This document shows, piece by piece, positions 14,501 to 19,235 of a stretch of DNA of 19,235 nucleotides. The notes beneath the pieces are model-generated. The model was not told where the DNA came from and did not search any database. It saw only the letters and a program-made list of their open reading frames with translations. Origin of the DNA: Syntrophomonadaceae bacterium (GTDB lineage: Bacteria > Bacillota > Syntrophomonadia > Syntrophomonadales > Syntrophomonadaceae); NCBI GenBank assembly GCA_028698695.1, contig JAQVWB010000012.1, positions 1 to 19,235 of the forward strand, written 5' to 3'. Within the stretch, counting starts at the first letter, position 1; each line of letters starts with the position of its first letter. Both the position numbers and the translations under genes were made by a program.

Positions 14501-14543
14501 TTATATTACCGAAAATTGATAAATATACTTATACTGTTATAAC
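14501..14543 (+). promoter_or_regulatory. Candidate spoIVA promoter region (sigma type unresolved)
   Basis: Two overlapping options exist. A sigma-E-like pair has ATATT (14503-14507) and TATACTTA (14524-14531), spacing slightly long. A sigma-A-like pair has TTGATA (14516-14521) and TATAAC (14538-14543) with a 16-nt spacer. spoIVA belongs to the mother-cell sigma-E regulon in Bacillus subtilis, which favours the first on biological grounds, but neither match is strong. Confidence 0.3.
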
Positions 14544-14618
14544 GCTATCGGAGGGGTATCCGTAAATTCAAATCACTGATACCTTGAAAGTCTAAATCCA
14601 AGGGAGGGAAAATGACAA

Positions 14619-16097
14619 GTGGAAGGAAATAACATCTTACAGGATATTGCCGAAAGAACAGGCGGTGATATTTATCTGGGTGTGGTTGGTCCGGTCAGAA
14701 CTGGCAAATCAACTTTCATAAAAAGATTCATGGACCTGATGATTCTACCTAACATAAAAGATTTGTATGACCGGGAAAGGGCCAAGGACGAACTTCCTCA
14801 GAGTGGTGCCGGCAAGACCATAACTACCACTGAGCCAAAATTTGTTCCCAACGAAGCAGTTGAAATCACCACTACCAACGGTTTATCCTTAAAAGTCAGA
14901 TTGGTTGATTGCGTAGGATATTCGGTAGAAGGGGCACTGGGCTACGAAGAAGATGAAGAACCTCGTATGGTAAAGACTCCCTGGTTTGACTATGAGGTTC
15001 CCTTCGAGGAAGCGGCCGAAATAGGTACCCGCAAGGTAATTGCAGATCACTCTACTATAGGAATTGTAATTACTACCGATGGTACAATCAGCGACATTGA
15101 AAGAAGCAGTTATGAATTGCCGGAAGAACGAGTAGTAGCAGAATTAAAAGAATTAAACAAACCATTTATTCTACTATTAAACTCAACCCGGCCTTATGAT
15201 CCCGAAACGATGAATCTGGCCGAAGAACTAAGTGATAAATACGGGGTAAGTGTTATCCCCATTGATGTTGCCCAGATGACTGTGGAACAAATTTATGGGG
15301 TATTGGAAGAAGTACTCTATGAATTCCCGGTGCAGGAAATGAACATTAGATTGCCACGCTGGGTTGATGAACTGGATGAAGATTTCTGGTTAAGAGAAAA
15401 ACTGGAGACAGCTATTCGGGAAATTCTTCAGGATGTACGCAAAGTAAGAGATATTGATAAAGCCATTGAACGCTTATCCGAAGTTGAAAATATCAGCTAT
15501 GTCAGTCTCGAAGAAATGAATTTGGGCTCAGGAACAGCTGCAATAGAGGCAACGGTGCCAGAAGCCCTGTACTATCAGTCTTTAAGCGATGTCAGTGGTT
15601 TTGCCGTCGAAGGCACTCACGACATTATGCGCTTAATGAAAGATTTGTCCATTGCCAAACGGGAATATGATAAAGTAGCGGCAGCTCTGGATGAGGTCCG
15701 TGACTCCGGATATGGTGTAGTAACGCCCAGATTGGAAGAGATGCTGCTGGAGGAACCGGAATTAATCCGCCAGGGGAGTCGTTTTGGAGTACGGCTGCGG
15801 GCCAAAGCTCCATCCCTGCACATCATCAGAGCTGATATTACCACAGAAATAGCACCCATTATCGGAACTGAAAAACAATGTGAGGAACTGGTACGCTATA
15901 TGTTGGAGGAATTTGAGGATGATCCTGCAAAAATCTGGGATTCCAATATCTTCGGCAAGAGCCTGCATGACCTGGTCAGAGAAGGAATTCAGAATAAACT
16001 TCACCGTATGCCGGAAAATGCCCAGGTCAAACTACAGGATACCCTGCAGCGTATCGTAAACGAAGGCAGCGGAGGACTAATCTGCATACTGATTTAA
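14619..16097 (+). CDS. spoIVA: Stage IV sporulation protein A, spore coat basement ATPase
   Basis: Cytoskeletal-like ATPase that polymerises on the mother-cell side of the forespore membrane and anchors the coat. Its 492 residues match the length I recall for the Bacillus subtilis protein, with near-identical opening DIAERTGGDIYLGVVG and ending NEGSGGLI. The Walker A motif GPVRTGKST is at 24-32. Conserved ELPQSGAGKTI, VDCVGY and HSTIG segments follow, and IRQGSRFGVRL and IIGTEKQ lie in the C-terminal half. The start is GTG 14619, with GGGAGGG (14602-14608) 10 nt upstream. An ATG at 14612 is out of frame, opens a six-codon ORF and is too close to the ribosome binding site. The gene is monocistronic, between two strong terminators. 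Confidence 0.97.
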   Translation: MEGNNILQDIAERTGGDIYLGVVGPVRTGKSTFIKRFMDLMILPNIKDLYDRERAKDELPQSGAGKTITTTEPKFVPNEAVEITTTNGLSLKVRLVDCVGYSVEGALGYEEDEEPRMVKTPWFDYEVPFEEAAEIGTRKVIADHSTIGIVITTDGTISDIERSSYELPEERVVAELKELNKPFILLLNSTRPYDPETMNLAEELSDKYGVSVIPIDVAQMTVEQIYGVLEEVLYEFPVQEMNIRLPRWVDELDEDFWLREKLETAIREILQDVRKVRDIDKAIERLSEVENISYVSLEEMNLGSGTAAIEATVPEALYYQSLSDVSGFAVEGTHDIMRLMKDLSIAKREYDKVAAALDEVRDSGYGVVTPRLEEMLLEEPELIRQGSRFGVRLRAKAPSLHIIRADITTEIAPIIGTEKQCEELVRYMLEEFEDDPAKIWDSNIFGKSLHDLVREGIQNKLHRMPENAQVKLQDTLQRIVNEGSGGLICILI

Positions 16098-16120
16098 ATT
16101 AATAAGACTTGGACTTATTT

Positions 16121-16149
16121 AAGAAGCCGGCTGTGACCGGCTTCTTTTT
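16121..16149 (+). terminator. Intrinsic terminator after spoIVA
   Basis: A 10-bp stem AAGAAGCCGG / CCGGCTTCTT (16121-16130 with 16137-16146), loop CTGTGA, running into a T-rich tail. A weaker hairpin (AATAAG/CTTATT, 16101-16119) precedes it. Confidence 0.9.
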
Positions 16150-16193
16150 CTTGTATATCATTTATTTTATAAATTTTAATACTTCTAAATTTT

Positions 16194-16217
16194 ATTCTGA
16201 GCGCCAGCGAAGAATCT
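16194..16217. repeat. Fragment of a widespread intergenic repeat (ATTCTGAGCG...AGCGAAGAATCT type)
   Basis: The stretch from 16194 (ATTCTGAGCG) to 16217 (AGCGAAGAATCT) is an imperfect inverted repeat, ATTCT pairing with AGAAT. It resembles a motif I recall as recurring in intergenic regions of many unrelated bacteria. Only this one copy is in the window. Its role is unknown. Confidence 0.5.
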
Positions 16218-16265
16218 AAAGCCCTTTGCGACCTCATATCCCCGAAGACAGCTCGGGACTGCAGA

Positions 16266-16294
16266 TTGTTCTAAACAAGCAGTAATGATATAAT
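16266..16294 (+). promoter_or_regulatory. Sigma-A-type promoter of the hom-thrB-aspartate kinase operon
   Basis: TTGTTC (16266-16271) and a perfect TATAAT (16289-16294) are separated by 17 nt, placing the start near 16301, about 44 nt before hom. A short inverted repeat TTGTT-CTA-AACAA (16266-16278) overlaps the -35 and could be an operator. I see no T-box or leader-peptide attenuator in the short leader. Confidence 0.6.
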
Positions 16295-16344
16295 TACCGT
16301 ATTCTCATAATATATATCTAAAGCTGTATCAGGGGGAAATACAC

Positions 16345-17640
16345 ATGATAAATATCGGATTATTAGGTTGCGGAACAGTCGGCTCCGGAATAGTGAAACT
16401 ATTAAGAAAAAATGCTGAGCTGATTAGTCGGCGCAGCGGTGATGACATTGTTATTAAACGAGTTTTGGAAAGAGACCGGGAAAAATGCCCGGAATTAGGC
16501 CTTAAACCGGAAATGATTACTCAAAATTGGGCTGATATACGTGATGATGCTGAAATTGATATTGTAGTAGAATTGATTGGCGGCATAGAGCCGGCTTTTC
16601 AATTTGTAACTGAGGCTATGAAACAGGGCAAACATGTGGTAAGTGCCAACAAGGACTTAATTGCGGTTAAAGGCAGGGAGCTATTTGATACCGCCAGGGA
16701 AAACGGAGTGGACTTCTATTTTGAGGCCAGCGTAGCCGGAGGTATACCGATTGTTTATCCGATGAAACAATCTCTGGCTGGAAATGAAGTTAATGAAGTA
16801 ATTGGTATCCTGAACGGTACCACCAATTATATTCTTACCAAAATGAGCCGGGAACAAAGTGATTTCAGCGAAGTGCTGGCTGAGGCTCAGCAGCTGGGAT
16901 ATGCTGAAGCTGATCCGACATCTGATGTAGAGGGATTGGATGCAGCTCGGAAAATAGCCATCCTGTCTTCCATAGCTTTTAACAGCCGCGTAACTTTGGA
17001 TGATGTTTATGTAGAGGGAATTACTTCGATCACAGCTGAAGATATTAAGTATGGCGCTGAATTAGGCTATGTCATAAAACTCCTGGCCATAGCCAAACAG
17101 GACGATAAGGGGAGGATTCAAGTTCGTGTCCACCCGGCCTTCCTGCCTAACAATCATCCCCTGGCAGCAGTAAATGATGCTTTTAATGCGGTGTTTGTGC
17201 ATGGTGATGCCGTAGGTGAAATAATGCATTATGGACGCGGTGCCGGACAAATGCCAACTGCCAGTGCGGTAGCAGGAGATATTATTGAAATCACGCGCAA
17301 TATAAAAAATAATAATATAGCCCGGATTGGCTGTACCTGTTATGAAGAAAAAACGGTTCTGGATATTAATCAACTCAGTGCCGAGTATTATATTCGCATG
17401 ACGGTAAAGGACCGGCCTGGCGTTCTGGCGGCCATTGCCGGGGTATTGGGCAATCATAATGTGAGTCTGGCAACAGTCTTGCAAAAAGGTCGCGGAGAAA
17501 ACGATGCCGAACTGGTAATGATTACTCATGAGGTCATGGAAAAAGATTTGCGAGACTCCTTGAAGGTCTTGGAAGGCATGGACATAGTGCGAGCAATAAA
17601 CAATGTAATTCGGATGGAAGGCACCAACAGAACGGAGTAA
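16345..17640 (+). CDS. hom: Homoserine dehydrogenase
   Basis: Cytosolic enzyme reducing aspartate-4-semialdehyde to homoserine with NAD(P)H, at the branch toward threonine and methionine. The 431 residues contain an N-terminal nucleotide-binding fold (GCGTVG, 8-13), the conserved SANKD segment (100-104), the catalytic/substrate region GILNGTTNYILTKM (154-167) and EADPTSDVEGLDAARK (188-203). A C-terminal ACT domain starts near 350 (MTVKDRPGVLAAIAG), the usual site for feedback inhibition, typically by threonine. AGGGGG lies 8 nt before the ATG. First gene of the operon; thrB starts 3 nt after its stop. Confidence 0.97.
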   Translation: MINIGLLGCGTVGSGIVKLLRKNAELISRRSGDDIVIKRVLERDREKCPELGLKPEMITQNWADIRDDAEIDIVVELIGGIEPAFQFVTEAMKQGKHVVSANKDLIAVKGRELFDTARENGVDFYFEASVAGGIPIVYPMKQSLAGNEVNEVIGILNGTTNYILTKMSREQSDFSEVLAEAQQLGYAEADPTSDVEGLDAARKIAILSSIAFNSRVTLDDVYVEGITSITAEDIKYGAELGYVIKLLAIAKQDDKGRIQVRVHPAFLPNNHPLAAVNDAFNAVFVHGDAVGEIMHYGRGAGQMPTASAVAGDIIEITRNIKNNNIARIGCTCYEEKTVLDINQLSAEYYIRMTVKDRPGVLAAIAGVLGNHNVSLATVLQKGRGENDAELVMITHEVMEKDLRDSLKVLEGMDIVRAINNVIRMEGTNRTE

Positions 17641-17643
17641 TAT

Positions 17644-18564
17644 ATGGGGAACCGAAAAAAAATAGTAACCGTAAAAGTGCCAGCTACCAGTGCCAATCTG
17701 GGACCGGGATTTGATACTCTGGGGATTGCTTTAAATGCTTATTTGGAAGTTAAATTAAAACTATACGAAAACGATAAGATTATTTACCATGGTGAAGGTC
17801 AGGAAACTATCAGCCTGAACATCAAAGATAATTATGTATATAAGGCAATTAGACTGCTATTTGAAAAAGCGGGACAAAACAGCGGTGTGCACCTGGAAAT
17901 TAACAATAACATTCCGGTAGGCAAAGGTCTGGGCAGCAGTGCTGCTGCTATTGTAGCCGGTTTTTTTGCTGCCAATGAACTTATTGATAATAGCTTTACT
18001 GCTGAAGAATTGGTAAACTGGGCAGTTCAACTGGAAGGTCATGCTGACAATATTATCCCGGCAGTTTATGGTGGTCTTACTACCGCCATGATTTATGGGG
18101 ACCAGGTGTATTATCAGAAAATCACCTTACCGGAAGAATTACAGATAATAGTAGTTGTTCCCGATTTTAATCTTCCCACCGAAAAATCCAGATCAGTACT
18201 GCCTGCTCAGCTAAATCTGACTGATACGGTCAGCAACTTGCAGCGAGCTTGTTTTTTACTGGCCAGTATTTTTAACGGTGATTTAACGCATATAAACAAA
18301 GCTATGGATGACATGATATATCAGCCTTTGCGTAAACAATTCGTTCCTGGGTTTGATGAAGTATTGACAGCGGCCAAATCCAATGGTGCCGTGGGAACGG
18401 CACTGAGCGGAGCAGGCCCTTCAATTATTGCCTTCGCCACCGGAAAACCGGATGGTATAGGAGAGGCTATGAAAACAGCATTATTAGCCAGTAATATTGA
18501 CAGCCGAATATATTATCTGCATCCTGATCAAAAAGGTATACACCTGCAAACGGAATCAATATGA
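17644..18564 (+). CDS. thrB: Homoserine kinase
   Basis: GHMP-family kinase that phosphorylates homoserine for threonine synthase; 306 residues, normal length. The N-terminal motif is VPATSANLGPGFDTLG (12-27), the ATP-binding loop is PVGKGLGSSAAA (91-102), and the C-terminal motif GTALSGAGPSIIAF is present. Its ribosome binding site (CGGAG) lies in the last codons of hom, so translation is coupled. Threonine synthase (thrC) is not in the window; an aspartate kinase follows 48 nt downstream. Confidence 0.97.
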   Translation: MGNRKKIVTVKVPATSANLGPGFDTLGIALNAYLEVKLKLYENDKIIYHGEGQETISLNIKDNYVYKAIRLLFEKAGQNSGVHLEINNNIPVGKGLGSSAAAIVAGFFAANELIDNSFTAEELVNWAVQLEGHADNIIPAVYGGLTTAMIYGDQVYYQKITLPEELQIIVVVPDFNLPTEKSRSVLPAQLNLTDTVSNLQRACFLLASIFNGDLTHINKAMDDMIYQPLRKQFVPGFDEVLTAAKSNGAVGTALSGAGPSIIAFATGKPDGIGEAMKTALLASNIDSRIYYLHPDQKGIHLQTESI

Positions 18565-18612
18565 TAAAATATTAGTCGATTAAGAGGTTTAGTGTAACAG
18601 GGAGTGAGAATT

Positions 18613-19235
18613 TTGGGCTTGATAGTGGCCAAGTTTGGCGGAAGCTCGGTGGCTTCGATTGATCGAATCAAGGCAATCGCGGACCGGGTAAAAAGTATGC
18701 GGGAAAACGGAAATGATGTGGTGGTAATTGTATCAGCAATGGGAGATACAACGGATGACTTAATCGAATTGGCTTTGAAAACCGGACCGGAACGGGGCTG
18801 CCGGGAGATGGATATGTTGCTGGCTACCGGTGAACAACAATCGGCAGCTTTGCTGGCACTCTGTTTGAACAATATAGGTTGTCCGGCCTTGTCTTTATCC
18901 GGATGGCAGGCAGGAATAACCAGTGACAACAACTACAGTAAAGCTCGTATAATTGATATAGAGCCACAGCGCATAATAAAAGAAATTGAAGCTGGAAAAG
19001 TTGTGGTAGTAGCAGGATTCCAGGCAGTAACCGAACAGGGAGATATTACAACTCTGGGGCGGGGAGGTTCGGATACCAGTGCCGTAGCCCTGGCGGCCAG
19101 TCTGGGAGCTGAACGTTGTCAGATATTTACCGATGTAAATGGGGTATATACTGCTGACCCGCGGGTAGTAACGGAAGCCCGCCAATTATCCTCGGTATCT
19201 TATGAAGAAATGTTGGAACTGGCCAGTCTGGGTGC
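18613..19235 (+). CDS. Aspartate kinase (3' end cut by the window)
   Basis: First enzyme of the aspartate pathway, forming aspartyl phosphate from aspartate and ATP. 207 codons are visible and open to the window edge. The family signatures KFGGSSVAS (7-15), the conserved GRGGSDTSA and FTDVNGVYTADPR are all present. The ACT regulatory domains would lie beyond the edge. The start is TTG 18613, with AGGGAG (18599-18604) 8 nt upstream. It follows thrB, giving hom-thrB-aspartate kinase order; whether this isoenzyme is lysine- or threonine-inhibited cannot be seen from this part. Confidence 0.95.
   Translation, partial: MGLIVAKFGGSSVASIDRIKAIADRVKSMRENGNDVVVIVSAMGDTTDDLIELALKTGPERGCREMDMLLATGEQQSAALLALCLNNIGCPALSLSGWQAGITSDNNYSKARIIDIEPQRIIKEIEAGKVVVVAGFQAVTEQGDITTLGRGGSDTSAVALAASLGAERCQIFTDVNGVYTADPRVVTEARQLSSVSYEEMLELASLG

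Noticed and set aside
16238..16257. Hairpin CCCGA/TCGGG before the hom promoter as a riboswitch or T-box part
   Set aside because: It is only 5 bp and lies upstream of the predicted transcription start, and no T-box-like sequence is present.
17062..17529. Minus-strand reading frame of 155 codons inside hom
   Set aside because: It is antisense to the ACT-containing half of homoserine dehydrogenase and its composition looks random.
18528..19185. Two overlapping minus-strand reading frames at the right edge
   Set aside because: They are shadows of the aspartate kinase gene, whose signature motifs are intact on the plus strand.

Overview
The window looks like chromosomal DNA of an endospore-forming, anaerobic Firmicute of the class Clostridia. 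The evidence is a full-length spoIVA, a SpoIIP-type sporulation hydrolase, a YIEGIA/DUF3189 cluster of the kind seen in spore-forming clostridia, moderate G+C, strong GGAGG-type ribosome binding sites and frequent TTG/GTG starts. A Syntrophomonas or Pelotomaculum-like relative is my best guess, from protein style and gene order only. Nineteen protein genes are supported, 18 complete and one cut by the right edge. I see no rRNA, tRNA, CRISPR array or transposase.

Left part (1-4866): a divergent pair. On the minus strand is a cation diffusion facilitator (CDF) metal exporter with a near-consensus promoter and a roughly 120-nt leader holding a terminator-like hairpin. On the plus strand is a marR - molybdopterin oxidoreductase - metallo-beta-lactamase-fold gene set that looks like one transcription unit, with a 14-bp palindrome upstream of marR as candidate operator. 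A stand-alone htpX membrane protease gene follows (4996-5880).

Middle (5881-10122): a compact six-gene operon, DUF1614 membrane protein, SpoIIP-like peptidoglycan hydrolase, YIEGIA membrane protein, small YIEGIA capping subunit, and two DUF3189 paralogs. Junctions overlap or nearly touch. It is bracketed by hairpin repeats of one family: three plus-oriented copies before it and one minus-oriented copy after it. The hairpins differ by compensatory base-pair changes. This operon is the best candidate for a poorly described system, probably tied to sporulation.

Right-middle (10123-16149): PDZ/radical-SAM/DUF512 protein, der (ribosome-assembly GTPase), plsY and gpsA (glycerol-3-phosphate supply and acylation for phospholipids), closed by a strong terminator, then spoIVA (spore coat basement-layer ATPase) with its own terminator.

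Right end (16150-19235): a fragment of a widespread dispersed repeat, a sigma-A-type promoter, then hom (homoserine dehydrogenase), thrB (homoserine kinase) and a partial aspartate kinase, an aspartate-family operon leading to threonine and methionine.
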